64,000 nt of DNA from Ruegeria arenilitoris (GTDB lineage: Bacteria > Pseudomonadota > Alphaproteobacteria > Rhodobacterales > Rhodobacteraceae), in NCBI RefSeq assembly GCF_042675705.1, contig NZ_JBHTJJ010000002.1. The stretch is one strand, 5' to 3'. Under the pieces are notes generated by a model. That model was not told the DNA's origin, did not search any database, and was given only the letters and a program-made list of their open reading frames with translations. The position numbers were made by a program, and so were the translations under genes. Positions 25,230-33,860 of this stretch are shown piece by piece. Each line of letters opens with the position of its first letter. Position 1 is the first letter of the stretch.

Positions 25230-26507
25230 TCATGCCGGGGTAGTTTCCGCGTTCAGGATCTCGATCACCATCGCGGCCGTCCAGGTAAAGCTGCTGCCGC
25301 CGCAGGGTTCGGCAGTGACCGGGTCGTAATACTCGGCAAAGCCGCTTTGCTCGATCAGGCGCAGGCTGTCGTCGACGATCCGCTGCACGATCCGGGTCTG
25401 GCCTGCGCGTTTCAGCCCATCGGCGATCATGTAGTTCACGATCAGCCAGACCGGGCCGCGCCAGTACCTTAGCCCGTCGAATTCGTGGGCCGCCGGGTCA
25501 TGGCTGGGCACCAGATACGGGACTGCGGCACCGATGGCGTCCAACCGCCGGGCGATGGCCTGCGCGCGGTGCTCGGGGATGGGACAGAACGCCGCCAGCA
25601 AGCCGCCGATCGAGGGGCTGTCGATCAACTCCCCGGTGGCCCGGTCAAAGCACAGATATTGCCCGCGGGTCTCACTCCACAGTGCGTCCATCGCCGCGAT
25701 GCCCGCTTGCGCATAGGCGCGCGAAGCGCTTGCGATCTCGGCCTCGCCCAGGTCGTCGGCCAGCGCGGCAAGGTCGAGGCACGAGCGGATCAGGATCGCG
25801 TTGAATCCCGGGTCCACGACCCGGAACGGCGAGGCGTCATGAAGCCTGGAATTGTCCCAGCCAAGGCCGCGGAAATGTTGCACCAGCCAGATATAGCGGC
25901 GGTATTCTTCATCGGTCGGCCTGTGCGCCGGGTTGGCGTGGGCCACGTCGCGACGCTGGAACGGGGCCACGCCCTCGGTCGGGACCCGGGCCAGCGCCGC
26001 GTCCCAATCGACCGAGTTGTCACGCCCCGATTCCCACGGGTGGATGATGGCGACCAGTCCGGTGCCCTGCGGGTCACGGTTCGTATAGAACCATTGGTGC
26101 CAGGCATGGATCTTGGGCAGCAGGGCACGGGCCTGCGCATCGGCCAGCGCCCGGTTCTTCGCCCGCGCATGGATTCGCCGTACGGCAAACCCGGCCACCG
26201 CAGGCTGCGTGATGCCCGAGGTCGGAACCGCGCGGCCCGTGGCCCAGACATCCGGCCCCGGGAAATAGCCGTCATTCATCTCGTGAAAGATGATATGCGG
26301 CACCATCCCGTCATCCCACTGATGCCGGAACAAGGTCTCGATCTCGCGCCAGGCGCGCGCCTCGTCGAAATGCGAGAACCCAAGGGCGCTGAGGGCGCTG
26401 TCCCAGTTCCACTGGAACGGATAGAGGCCGTGGGTGGGCACCGTATAGTCGCCCCGGTCGTTTCGGACCAGAACGGCGCGGGCCTGTTCGATTAGATCCT
26501 GTTTCAT
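25230..26507 (-). CDS. GH63-type (alpha/alpha)6 glycoside hydrolase, mannosyl/glucosylglycerate hydrolase-like
   Basis: A cytoplasmic hydrolase of 425 residues with no signal peptide. HPWESGRDNSVDWD (about residues 162-175) contains the Asp expected as catalytic acid in the GH63 mannosylglycerate/glucosylglycerate hydrolase group. YPFQWNWDSALSALGF near the start, LRYWRGPVWLIVNYMIADGL, and GGSSFTWTAAMVIEIL at the end are typical of the barrel. AGGAG lies 7 bases before the ATG. It is the last gene of a transporter operon (ABC importer of MalEFGK type under LacI-type control), so the imported solute is probably an alpha-glucoside or a glycosylated compatible solute cleaved by this enzyme. GH37 trehalase or GH15-like activity is a less likely alternative. 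Confidence 0.75.
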   Translation of the reverse strand: MKQDLIEQARAVLVRNDRGDYTVPTHGLYPFQWNWDSALSALGFSHFDEARAWREIETLFRHQWDDGMVPHIIFHEMNDGYFPGPDVWATGRAVPTSGITQPAVAGFAVRRIHARAKNRALADAQARALLPKIHAWHQWFYTNRDPQGTGLVAIIHPWESGRDNSVDWDAALARVPTEGVAPFQRRDVAHANPAHRPTDEEYRRYIWLVQHFRGLGWDNSRLHDASPFRVVDPGFNAILIRSCLDLAALADDLGEAEIASASRAYAQAGIAAMDALWSETRGQYLCFDRATGELIDSPSIGGLLAAFCPIPEHRAQAIARRLDAIGAAVPYLVPSHDPAAHEFDGLRYWRGPVWLIVNYMIADGLKRAGQTRIVQRIVDDSLRLIEQSGFAEYYDPVTAEPCGGSSFTWTAAMVIEILNAETTPA

Positions 26508-26517
26508 TGCGCGCTCC

Positions 26518-27558
26518 TCAGGCTACGGCCAAGGTTGTTTCGGGGTCGAACCAGCGCACCCGGTCGGGCTGCGGGGCCAGGGTCAGGGTGTCGCCGCGGC
26601 GGACGTTCAGATCGCTGTCCAGAACCGCGCGGAACAGGGCGCCGTCCACGCTGCATGTGACAAGCAGATGCGCGCCCAGGGGTTCAACCACCTTGACCGT
26701 GGCGGCCAGGCCCGTGTCGGCCGGGCGCAGATCCTCGGGGCGGATGGCGAAATGCAACGGCGTGGTTCGGGACGGCCCGTCGAGGATCTGACCCGCGACG
26801 GTCCATTTGCCGTCTCCGGACGGGGTGGCGGGCAGGAAGTTCATCGGCGGATTGCCGATGAATCCGGCCACGAACTCGGCCGCCGGGTTGCGGTAGACTT
26901 CGATCGGCGAGGCCGCCTGAACGATCTTGCCCTGATGCATCACGCTGATCCGGTCGGCCATGCTCATGGCTTCGACCTGGTCGTGGGTGACGTAGATGGC
27001 GGTGGTGTTGCTTTCGGCCAGAACGCCCTTGAGCTCGGCCCGCATCTCCATACGCAGCAGCGCGTCGAGGTTCGACAGCGGCTCGTCCATCAGGATCACG
27101 TCGGGCTCCATCGCCAGGGCGCGGGCCACGGCGACGCGTTGGCGCTGACCGCCGGACAGCTCGCCGGAATAGCGCCCCAGCAGCTGGTCGATATGCATCA
27201 GACCCGCCGTGCGCTCGACCCGGCGCTTGACCTCGTCATTGGGCAGTTTCTGCATCCGCAGGCCGAACCCGATGTTTTCGAACACGGTCAGATGCGGGAA
27301 AACGGCATAGTTCTGGAACACCATGGCGATACCCCGATCCTTGGGCGGCAGGTGATCCACCCGGCGTCCGCCGATCCAGACCTCGCCCTCGCTTGCGGTC
27401 TCCAGCCCGGCGATGATCCGCAGCAGCGTGGTCTTGCCGCAGCCCGAGGCCCCCAGCAGAACCATGAATTCCTGGTCCTGGATGGTCAGGTTGATGTCGT
27501 GCAGCGCCTGATAGCTGCCAAAGCGTTTCGCGACATTCTTGATTTGAATTTCTGCCAT
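26518..27558 (-). CDS. Carbohydrate ABC importer ATPase (MalK/UgpC type)
   Basis: ATPase of 346 residues with the C-terminal OB-like regulatory domain typical of sugar importers. Walker A is GASGCGKTT, Q-loop VFQNYAVFPHLTV, signature LSGGQRQR, Walker B VILMDEPLSNLDALLR, switch His in YVTHDQVEAM. After about residue 235 come EFVAGFIGNPPMNFLPA and FAIRPEDLRPA, landmarks of the MalK/UgpC tail. AAGGAG precedes the ATG. It sits between the permease genes and the hydrolase gene in one minus-strand operon. Confidence 0.93.
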   Translation of the reverse strand: MAEIQIKNVAKRFGSYQALHDINLTIQDQEFMVLLGASGCGKTTLLRIIAGLETASEGEVWIGGRRVDHLPPKDRGIAMVFQNYAVFPHLTVFENIGFGLRMQKLPNDEVKRRVERTAGLMHIDQLLGRYSGELSGGQRQRVAVARALAMEPDVILMDEPLSNLDALLRMEMRAELKGVLAESNTTAIYVTHDQVEAMSMADRISVMHQGKIVQAASPIEVYRNPAAEFVAGFIGNPPMNFLPATPSGDGKWTVAGQILDGPSRTTPLHFAIRPEDLRPADTGLAATVKVVEPLGAHLLVTCSVDGALFRAVLDSDLNVRRGDTLTLAPQPDRVRWFDPETTLAVA

Positions 27559-27579
27559 TATTCCAACTCCTTGGGGCTG

Positions 27580-28419
27580 TCAGCGGTTGGCGATGCCCCA
27601 CATGGCGAACAGGTATTTGCGCACGGCGAAGATGAAGATCAGCGCCGGCACGACCAGGATGAAACCGCCTGCGAATTTCAGATGCAGCGGCGACGTGTCG
27701 AGGTTCTGCAGCAAAAAGGCCGTCAGGGTCCGGTTCTCGATCGTCAGAACGGCGGCGGCGAACACCTCGTTCCACGAGATCACGAAGGCGAAGATGGCCG
27801 AGGCCGTGATCCCCGGCAGGATCAACGGCAGCACCACCTTGGTGAAGGCGGTCAGCCGGGTGCAGCCCAGCGTCCAGGCGGCCTCTTCCAGTTCCAGCGG
27901 GATGCCGGAAAACAGCGAAAAGGTGATCAACACCGCAAATGGCAGCGCCAGCGTGGTGTGCACCAGCGACAGGCCGAATACTGTGTCATCCAGCCCGGTC
28001 TGGATGAACATCACCGCCAAGGGCAGCGCCAGCAGCGGCAGCGGAAAGGCGCGGGTCAGCAGGATCAGCAGGCGGAACGCCTCTTTCCCGCGAAAGTCGA
28101 ACCGTGACAGGGCATAGCCGGCCGGCGCGCCGATCAGGATCGACATGATCATCGTCAGCCCGGCCACCAGGATCGAGTTCTTGAGCGCGGTCAGGATGCC
28201 CGCGAAACCGGCAAAGAACCCAAGGCTGCCCAGGTCGAATTCGGGGATGAACGGCTTGGGAAAGCTGTTCACCGTTTCCGGCGAGGACAGCGTGTTGATC
28301 AGCAGGAAATACAGCGGCACCAGCACCCAGGCGCACAGCAGCACCACCGCGGCGATGTAGACATAGCGTCCGGCCCGGCGCGTATCGGGCGCGGCGACGT
28401 CGGTCGTGACAGTCGTCAT
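27580..28419 (-). CDS. Carbohydrate ABC importer permease (MalG-like)
   Basis: A 279-residue inner-membrane permease with six predicted membrane segments. The ATPase-contact loop is ELEEAAWTLGCTRLTAFTKV (EAA motif with conserved Gly), and LINTLSSPETV after the first segment is typical of the second permease of CUT1 importers. Its ATG overlaps the stop of the upstream permease (TCAT at 28416-28419), indicating coupled translation. Confidence 0.92.
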   Translation of the reverse strand: MTTVTTDVAAPDTRRAGRYVYIAAVVLLCAWVLVPLYFLLINTLSSPETVNSFPKPFIPEFDLGSLGFFAGFAGILTALKNSILVAGLTMIMSILIGAPAGYALSRFDFRGKEAFRLLILLTRAFPLPLLALPLAVMFIQTGLDDTVFGLSLVHTTLALPFAVLITFSLFSGIPLELEEAAWTLGCTRLTAFTKVVLPLILPGITASAIFAFVISWNEVFAAAVLTIENRTLTAFLLQNLDTSPLHLKFAGGFILVVPALIFIFAVRKYLFAMWGIANR

Positions 28420-29261
28420 ATCGTGGCTCCTTTCGGGACACGCAGGGCGCGCAGGATGATCAGGGTGAACCCGATCGAGATGGCGAGGATGATCAACGCC
28501 ATCGCCGCCGCCGCGCCGCTGTCAAGCAGGTCGAATTGATAGGCGTAGGTTTCGCTCATGAGGACGGGGAACAGGGTTCCGCCCAAAGCCAGCACCACGG
28601 CAAACACCTCGAAGGCCAGGATCACGCGCAGCACCAGTGCCGTCTGCAGCGACGGGCGCAGCAGCGGCAGCGTGATGCGGGTGAAGCGTTTCCAGGGTGA
28701 CGCGCCAAAGACCTCAGCCGCCTCGTAATATTCCTTGGGGATCAGGCCGATCCCGGCCACCAGGATCACCAGCATGATCGCCGTGGCGCGCCAGATCTCG
28801 GCCAGGGCGATCGCCAGGAACACCACGCCGGGGTGTTGATAGCTGAGGAAATTTACCGGCCGGTCCACCACGCCCAGCCCAGAAAGCATGGAGTTCAGGA
28901 AGCCCGACTGTTCGAAGATTGCCAGCCAGATGATGCCCGCGGCCAGATCCGAGATGCCCAGCGGGATGGTCCATACATACAGCACCAGATCGCGCCCGCG
29001 CTGCATCCTGTTGACCATCGTGGCCATCAGCAGCGCCAGCGCCAGTTGCACCGGAACCACCGCGGCCGCCAGCAACAGCGTGTTCTGCAACGAGATCGGG
29101 AATTTCCAGTACCCGACCACCTGCCGGAAATTGTCCAGCGTAAATCCGTCGCCGGTGTTGAAAGCCTGCTTGGCGACCAGGACGAAAGGATACAGAAAGA
29201 ACAGGCACAGAAACGCCGTCACTGGCAGGATCAGCACATAGGGCAACACACGAGCGTTCAT
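28416..29261 (-). CDS. Carbohydrate ABC importer permease (MalF-like)
   Basis: A 281-residue inner-membrane permease with six predicted membrane segments. The EAA loop reads YYEAAEVFGASPWKRFTRIT. The ATG at 29261 is preceded by AAAGGAG; a longer in-frame version reaches into the hairpin region and is rejected. It follows the solute-binding-protein gene by about 100 bases and precedes the second permease with a four-base overlap. Confidence 0.92.
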   Translation of the reverse strand: MNARVLPYVLILPVTAFLCLFFLYPFVLVAKQAFNTGDGFTLDNFRQVVGYWKFPISLQNTLLLAAAVVPVQLALALLMATMVNRMQRGRDLVLYVWTIPLGISDLAAGIIWLAIFEQSGFLNSMLSGLGVVDRPVNFLSYQHPGVVFLAIALAEIWRATAIMLVILVAGIGLIPKEYYEAAEVFGASPWKRFTRITLPLLRPSLQTALVLRVILAFEVFAVVLALGGTLFPVLMSETYAYQFDLLDSGAAAAMALIILAISIGFTLIILRALRVPKGATI

Positions 29262-29317
29262 CTGATCGCTCCTTTCCTTGCGGAAGTTCCGGTGGTTTCG
29301 GGCAGAGAGGTCGGGGG

Positions 29318-29344
29318 ACACCGGGCCTGCGTCAAGCCCGGTGT
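29318..29344 (-). other. Hairpin between solute-binding protein and permease genes
   Basis: ACACCGGGC (29318-29326) and GCCCGGTGT (29336-29344) form a perfect 9-base stem with a 9-base loop. No T-run follows on the minus strand. It begins 19 bases after the binding-protein stop and is placed where a stability or partial-termination element would keep that protein more abundant than the permeases. Confidence 0.55.
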
Positions 29345-29362
29345 CGGGATCAGGTCAGACCC

Positions 29363-30631
29363 TTATTCGACGGGGCACGGACCGTCCGAAGGCGCATCCG
29401 GAGCCCAGCAGGGCGCGCCGGTCTCCTGCATGATCGCCTCCAATGCGCCTTTCTGATCGTCCAGCACGGTGCGGATGTCCTGACCGCCCAGTACGATCCG
29501 CTCGAACGCATCGGTATAGACACGGTTGAAGTCACCGCCCTTGTCGCCCAGTCCCGCGGGCAGCAGCCCGGGGTTGGCATCAGCCGAGCCACTCATCTTG
29601 GCGACCGCGTCGCCTGCGGCCTTTACGGCTGGCGGCAGGTCGGCGGGCAGGTCAACCGCGACGACCGGGAAGAAGTTGGTGGCACGCAGCGTGGCGATCT
29701 GGGTTTCCGGCTTCATCATATAGGCGACCAGAGCTTTGGACGCTTCCATGTCCGGTGCGGTTTTGGGGATCGCAACACCAGCCAGAACCGGCATGAAGCC
29801 GCGCCCGGTCGGGCCCGCCGGGGCCGGGAAGGCCACGAAGTCATCAGGCCGCTCGTTGAAGGCCTGCGCCAGACGCGAGGTGTGGTCGAACACGATCCAG
29901 GCATCGCCCGACAACAGCTGTTCCTGCATGAACGAGAAGTTGGTCGAGGCCGGGTTGGTGTGGGTCCACAGCTCGCGGAATTTTTCCCACGCGGTCACGG
30001 CATCGTCGCTGGCAAAGGTCCGCACCACGCCGTTCGTATAGGACGGATACAGATAGCCCTGGAAGAAGCGGTGCTTCAGGCCCTTGGGCCCGGCCGGGAA
30101 GCCGAATTTCGGCTCGCCCGCAGCCTCATGCGCGTTGGCGGCCCATTCGATCAGCTGGTCATAGGTCAGCGCATTGATGTCGGCGCCTTCGGGCAGGTAC
30201 TGCAGCGCCTCTTTGTTGGCCGCCATGATATAGCTGGCCTGCATCCAGGGGATGTATTGCAGGCTGCCTGCTCCCAGCGTCGCCAGCTCGTTGAACGTGT
30301 CCGAGGCCGAGGCGATGCCCAGATCATCCAGGTCGACCAGATCATCGGGGTTCATGGCCGAGAAATCACCATGCAGCGCGCCCAGCACGCCGATCGTGCC
30401 CGAACCGGCCTGCAATTCGGCCTGCAGACGCGTCAGCCAGGGGCCGCCGTCATTGGGCTGGTAGTCCACGCCACCCTCGAAGCCTGAAAGAACCTGTTCG
30501 CGCATGGCCTGCGCCTCTTCGACCGGCTTGGCCTGTGTCGACCAGAACAGAACCTCGGCCTGCGCAACGTTTGTGACCAGGGCCAGAACAAGGCCGGATG
30601 TGGCACCGACCAGCTTGGATTGAATTGACAT
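29363..30631 (-). CDS. Periplasmic carbohydrate-binding protein of ABC importer
   Basis: A 422-residue solute receptor of the MalE-like class. A Sec signal ends near NVAQAEV (about residue 25). The mature protein starts VLFWSTQAKPVEEAQAM and contains ligand-cleft aromatic residues plus the family landmarks YIPWMQASYIMAANKEAL and GPTGRGFMPVLAGVAIPKTA, quoted here in parts shorter than the full runs. The C-terminus carries two cysteines (PCWAPDAPSDGPCPVE) that could form a disulphide. It is the first gene of the minus-strand operon and faces the LacI-type regulator across a 246-base gap with two matching operator candidates. The ligand is unknown; the co-encoded GH63-type enzyme suggests an alpha-glycoside. 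Confidence 0.88.
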   Translation of the reverse strand: MSIQSKLVGATSGLVLALVTNVAQAEVLFWSTQAKPVEEAQAMREQVLSGFEGGVDYQPNDGGPWLTRLQAELQAGSGTIGVLGALHGDFSAMNPDDLVDLDDLGIASASDTFNELATLGAGSLQYIPWMQASYIMAANKEALQYLPEGADINALTYDQLIEWAANAHEAAGEPKFGFPAGPKGLKHRFFQGYLYPSYTNGVVRTFASDDAVTAWEKFRELWTHTNPASTNFSFMQEQLLSGDAWIVFDHTSRLAQAFNERPDDFVAFPAPAGPTGRGFMPVLAGVAIPKTAPDMEASKALVAYMMKPETQIATLRATNFFPVVAVDLPADLPPAVKAAGDAVAKMSGSADANPGLLPAGLGDKGGDFNRVYTDAFERIVLGGQDIRTVLDDQKGALEAIMQETGAPCWAPDAPSDGPCPVE

Positions 30632-30742
30632 GGACTCCTCCCAGAGTTTCGATTGGGCCTTTTGCCCGTTCTGCCCGGTGGGGTCGGTTTGCTGTGCGTG
30701 TCGTGCGGCGACTCACCCCAGGCGATGCCATTAGCATGGTAT

Positions 30743-30753
30743 AACGATATATC
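30743..30753. promoter_or_regulatory. Candidate LacI-type operator 1 (near the binding-protein promoter)
   Basis: AACGATATATC, with the palindromic core GATATATC (30746-30753). The identical 11 bases occur at 30854-30864 and I noticed no third copy in the regions examined. It lies about 115 bases upstream of the solute-binding-protein start, where a possible minus-strand promoter (TTGGAA, 17 bases, GATATA) would overlap it. Confidence 0.6.
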
Positions 30754-30853
30754 TTCCGTCAACGAATATTTTCCAATCGGTTGGCCCGAACTTTAGTAAA
30801 TTGTGGGAATTGCTCGTTGCAATACCCATGTGGGTTGGGCATTTTGATGATGC

Positions 30854-30864
30854 AACGATATATC
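30854..30864. promoter_or_regulatory. Candidate LacI-type operator 2 (in front of the regulator gene)
   Basis: Second copy of AACGATATATC, core GATATATC (30857-30864), 14 bases before the regulator start codon and 111 bases from operator 1. The placement fits autorepression and a possible loop between the two operators. Confidence 0.6.
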
Positions 30865-30877
30865 AGAAGTCCGAGAA

Positions 30878-31891
30878 ATGCCCGCCAAACCCACCCTCGC
30901 CAGTGTCGCCAAAGCCGCCGGAGTCTCGATCCCGACGGTCAGTCAGGTGATGCGTGGCACCGGGCGGATTTCCGAGCAGACCCGCAAGAAAGTGCTGCAG
31001 GCGGCCGAGGACCTGCACTATGTCACTGACTCGCGCGCGGCGTCGATGCGATCGGGCGAGAACCGGGAAATCGGGTTCGTTCTGAACCAGTTCGCAAACC
31101 CGTTCAACGCCGAAGTCGTCAGCGGCGCGGTCGAACTGTTGGAGGCCGAGGGGTATCTGGTTTCGATCCTGGATACGCGCGACGACGCGGACCGGCAGGG
31201 CAAGCAATTGCGGGATTTCATCCGCAACGGGCGCGGCGGCCTGCTGTGGGTGCCTGCGCTGGAGACCACGGCCGAAACTCTTCAACTGCTGCGCACGCAT
31301 GGTTTGCCCACGGTGACCTTTCTGCGCCATGTCAGCCCCGATTTTGATCATGTGGGCATCAGAAATGCCGAGGCGACCGCGACCGCGACCAATCACCTGG
31401 CGGAACTGGGGCACAGGCACATCGCGTTCTTCGGCGGCATCGGCATGAACCCCGTTCGAAAGCAGCGCATAGCCGGGTATCAGCGTACGCTGCAGGACTT
31501 GTCTTTGGGGCCGCCGATCATCTGGCCCTCACCTGACACCAAACGCGCCGGTATGCAGGAGATGCTGAAATTGCACGACGCCCATCCGGAGGTCACGGCG
31601 GTGGTCTGCAATGGCGACATGGTCGCTTTGGGGGCGTGTTTCGGTTTGATGCGGGCTGGGTTGCAGCCGGGGCGGGATGTTTCGATTGTTGGATTTGACG
31701 ATACCGAGGATGCCTCGGTCGCAATTCCCGCGCTCAGTACCATGGCGGTTTCGCCAAAGCGGTTGGGCCGCAAGCTCGCGCGCACTCTGCTGGACAGGAT
31801 AAAAGACCCTGACATGCCGGTAATCGTGTCCGAAGTTTCAGCCCGGTTCATCGCACGGGAAACCACGGGGCCGCTGCAGAAGGACCGCTGA
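30878..31891 (+). CDS. LacI-family transcriptional regulator of the carbohydrate importer
   Basis: A 337-residue repressor. The N-terminal helix-turn-helix is TLASVAKAAGVSIPTVSQVM (residues about 4-23) followed by the hinge; note VSQVM in place of the more common VSRVL. Residues about 60-330 form the periplasmic-binding-protein-like effector domain: EIGFVLNQFANPF, HLAELGHRHIAFFGG, VICNGDM-like VVCNGDMVALG and DVSIVGFDDTEDA. It is divergent from the importer operon and probably controls it and itself through the twin AACGATATATC sites. The effector is likely the imported sugar or a derivative. Confidence 0.92.
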   Translation: MPAKPTLASVAKAAGVSIPTVSQVMRGTGRISEQTRKKVLQAAEDLHYVTDSRAASMRSGENREIGFVLNQFANPFNAEVVSGAVELLEAEGYLVSILDTRDDADRQGKQLRDFIRNGRGGLLWVPALETTAETLQLLRTHGLPTVTFLRHVSPDFDHVGIRNAEATATATNHLAELGHRHIAFFGGIGMNPVRKQRIAGYQRTLQDLSLGPPIIWPSPDTKRAGMQEMLKLHDAHPEVTAVVCNGDMVALGACFGLMRAGLQPGRDVSIVGFDDTEDASVAIPALSTMAVSPKRLGRKLARTLLDRIKDPDMPVIVSEVSARFIARETTGPLQKDR

Positions 31892-31895
31892 CGGA

Positions 31896-32261
31896 TCAGG
31901 CGCGCGTATCCGGCAAGGTCTCGCTCCACTTCCGCAGCTCGTCCAGAAAACCCAGCGCGGTGCGTCCACGTTCGGTCACGGAGTACTGCACGGAAACCGG
32001 TGAGGTTTCGAGCACTTGGCGGAGTACCAGGCCCTGTTGCTCCAATTGGCGCAGGCGTTCGGCAATCATTTTTTTGCTGGCGCCGCCGATCATCCGCGCC
32101 AAGTCATTGAATCGCACTGGCTCGTCTTTGAGGTGCCACAGGATCGACCCGGTCCACTTGCCACCGATGATCCGCATGCCGCGCTCGATGGGGCATGGTT
32201 CGCGGCACGCGTCCACCGCTTGCCGCTTGCCTTGGTCGTCCTGTTCGATACGGGCACGCAT
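31896..32261 (-). CDS. HxlR-family transcriptional regulator
   Basis: A 121-residue winged-helix regulator. The family signature is CPIERGMRIIGGKWTGSILW near residues 23-42 (Cys23 and the G-K-W-T run), followed by RFNDLARMIGGASKKMIAERLRQLEQQGLV, quoted by its key residues R-F-N-D-L and Q-L-E-Q-Q-G. Cys19 and Cys23 in the N-terminal part could make it redox- or electrophile-responsive, as in YodB/HypR-type members. It is divergent from a flavodoxin-fold reductase and a glutathione transferase, the sort of targets this family often controls. A candidate operator lies in the gap. Confidence 0.9.
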   Translation of the reverse strand: MRARIEQDDQGKRQAVDACREPCPIERGMRIIGGKWTGSILWHLKDEPVRFNDLARMIGGASKKMIAERLRQLEQQGLVLRQVLETSPVSVQYSVTERGRTALGFLDELRKWSETLPDTRA

Positions 32262-32283
32262 CGCCTACTCCAGTCCAGTTTTA

Positions 32284-32301
32284 GGTTACAAAAAGTAAAC
32301 T
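32284..32301. promoter_or_regulatory. Candidate HxlR-type operator
   Basis: GGTTACAAAAAGTAAACT. The arms TTAC and GTAA flank AAAAA in an otherwise GC-rich neighbourhood. The site is 23 bases from the start of the HxlR gene and about 90 bases from the reductase start, the usual place for a shared divergent operator. Confidence 0.55.
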
Positions 32302-32389
32302 GGTTGCAATTCATCACTACCGTTCTCAAGTTCGGTTTCACCCCAACCGAAGTCAAGGGGCAAGCAGTTTCAAAACCAAGGATATGGAC

Positions 32390-32998
32390 ATGAGCAAGAT
32401 CCTGATCGTGAACGGTACGCAGCCTTATGAATTCGCACCTGGCCGCCTGAATGCGTCGCTGGTGCAACGGGCGCAGGACGCACTGACCGGAATGGGCCAC
32501 GAGGTGAGCGTGACCACGGTTGCCGAAGGATACGACATCAATGCCGAGATTGACGCCCATGTCTGGGCGGATGTGGTCATCATGCAGTTTCCGGTGAACT
32601 GGATGGGTGTACCGTGGGTGTTCAAGAAATACATCGACGAGGTCTATACCGCGGGCATGGACGGCCGGTTGCTGGCCGGCGATGGCCGGACCGCCGAGGC
32701 GCCCGAGGCCAATTACGGCACCGGTGGCCTGCTGCACGGAACGAATTACATGCTGTCGGTCACCTTCAACGCCCCGAGCGAGGCGTTCGACAACCCGGCC
32801 GAGCCGTTCTTTGCCGGGGCCAGCGTCGATGACCTGCTGTGGCCCATGCACCTGAACGCCAAGTTTCTGGCGATGCAACCCCTGCCCACCTTCGCGGCTT
32901 TCGACGTGATGAAGAACCCCCGGATCGAGCAGGATTTCCAGCGGTTCGACGCGCATCTGAAAGAGCATTTCGAGGAGATCGCGCATGTCGCGGCCTGA
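32390..32998 (+). CDS. Flavodoxin-fold NAD(P)H oxidoreductase (MdaB/NQO type)
   Basis: A 202-residue cytoplasmic flavoprotein probably reducing quinones or electrophilic toxins by two electrons. It opens with KILIVNGTQPYEFAPGRLNA, the FMN/FAD phosphate loop, followed by VIMQFPVNWMGVPWVFKKYI and YGTGGLLHGTNYMLSVTFNAP, landmarks of the MdaB family (quoted in short parts). The ATG at 32390 is preferred to that at 32384 because AAGGA (32378-32382) then lies 7 bases away. It overlaps the glutathione transferase gene by 14 bases, so the two are co-expressed. Confidence 0.88.
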   Translation: MSKILIVNGTQPYEFAPGRLNASLVQRAQDALTGMGHEVSVTTVAEGYDINAEIDAHVWADVVIMQFPVNWMGVPWVFKKYIDEVYTAGMDGRLLAGDGRTAEAPEANYGTGGLLHGTNYMLSVTFNAPSEAFDNPAEPFFAGASVDDLLWPMHLNAKFLAMQPLPTFAAFDVMKNPRIEQDFQRFDAHLKEHFEEIAHVAA

Positions 32999-33704
32999 CA
33001 TTCACCTCTACACCGCGGCCACGATGAATGGCTACAAACCGGTGATCTTTCTGGAAGAGGCAGGCGTACCCTACGACCTGACCCCTATCGACTTCTCCAA
33101 ACAGGAACAAAAGACGCCCGCGTTCTTGTCGCTGAACCCCAACGGCAAGATCCCGGTGATCGAGGACCGGGCCGAAGGTCGAGCGATTTTCGAAAGCGGC
33201 GCGATCCTGTGGCACCTCGCGCAGAAATACGGTCAGTTTCTGCCCTCAGACCCCGCGCAGCAGTCCGAGGTGATGCAGTGGATGCTGTTCCAGGTTGGGC
33301 ATGTGGGTCCGATGATGGGCCAGGCGATGTATTTCCAGCATATTGCCGCACCCAATGGCCATACCGAGCCGTTCTCGATCCGCCGCTACGTGAACGAAAG
33401 CCGCCGCCTGATGGAGGTGATGAATGATCGCCTGAATGGGCGCGACTGGATCGCGGCAGACGAATACACGATCGCGGACATGATGCTGTACCCCTGGGCG
33501 CGGGCCTATGTCTGGGCGCGGGTTCAGGTCGATGACCTTCCGCAACTGAACGCATGGTTCGACCGCATTGATGCCCGGCCCGCAGTGCAGAAGGCGCTGA
33601 CCATTCCCAAGGCCAATCCCCAGTTCTGGGATGCCACGGCTGATGCCAGCGCCTTTGCTCGGGAAAACGCCGCGCGGTTTGCCGGTGACGTGAAAAAGGA
33701 CTGA
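32985..33704 (+). CDS. Glutathione S-transferase (YfcG/YghU-like)
   Basis: A 239-residue cytosolic glutathione-dependent enzyme. The N-terminal thioredoxin-like domain has TAATMNGYKPVIFLEEAGVP, with Asn at the position used by Nu-class (YfcG-like) enzymes, then LNPNGKIPVIED and AIFESGAILWHLAQKYG, the gamma-glutamyl-binding ES pair. The helical C-terminal domain contains DWIAADEYTIADMMLYPW. It probably acts as a disulphide-bond or detoxification reductase with the adjacent flavoprotein under the HxlR regulator. Confidence 0.9.
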   Translation: MSRPDIHLYTAATMNGYKPVIFLEEAGVPYDLTPIDFSKQEQKTPAFLSLNPNGKIPVIEDRAEGRAIFESGAILWHLAQKYGQFLPSDPAQQSEVMQWMLFQVGHVGPMMGQAMYFQHIAAPNGHTEPFSIRRYVNESRRLMEVMNDRLNGRDWIAADEYTIADMMLYPWARAYVWARVQVDDLPQLNAWFDRIDARPAVQKALTIPKANPQFWDATADASAFARENAARFAGDVKKD

Positions 33705-33710
33705 GGCCTC

Positions 33711-33734
33711 GGCCCGGGTGCGCCAGCCCGGGCC
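33711..33734 (+). other. GC-only hairpin after the glutathione transferase gene
   Basis: GGCCCGGG (33711-33718) and CCCGGGCC (33727-33734) form a perfect 8-base stem with an 8-base loop, 7 bases after the stop. No T-run follows, so factor-independent termination is doubtful. Confidence 0.45.
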
Positions 33735-33860
33735 CGCGCCACAGCACCTTGGGCGCCGCACGGCTCAAGCGCAGGTCGATGGCCGCGTGGACGCTTTACT
33801 CGGGTGTCAAAAGCGGTCAGTCTGAACCTTCGGTGCGCCGGGTGATCCCCTCGGATCGCG

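Noticed and set aside
26668..28107. Long plus-strand open frame opposite the importer ATPase and permease
   Set aside because: It is a shadow of two clear ABC genes and its product is Gln/His/Arg-rich without domains.
29318..29344. Hairpin considered as a full terminator
   Set aside because: There is no T-run on either strand, and the permease genes downstream need readthrough.
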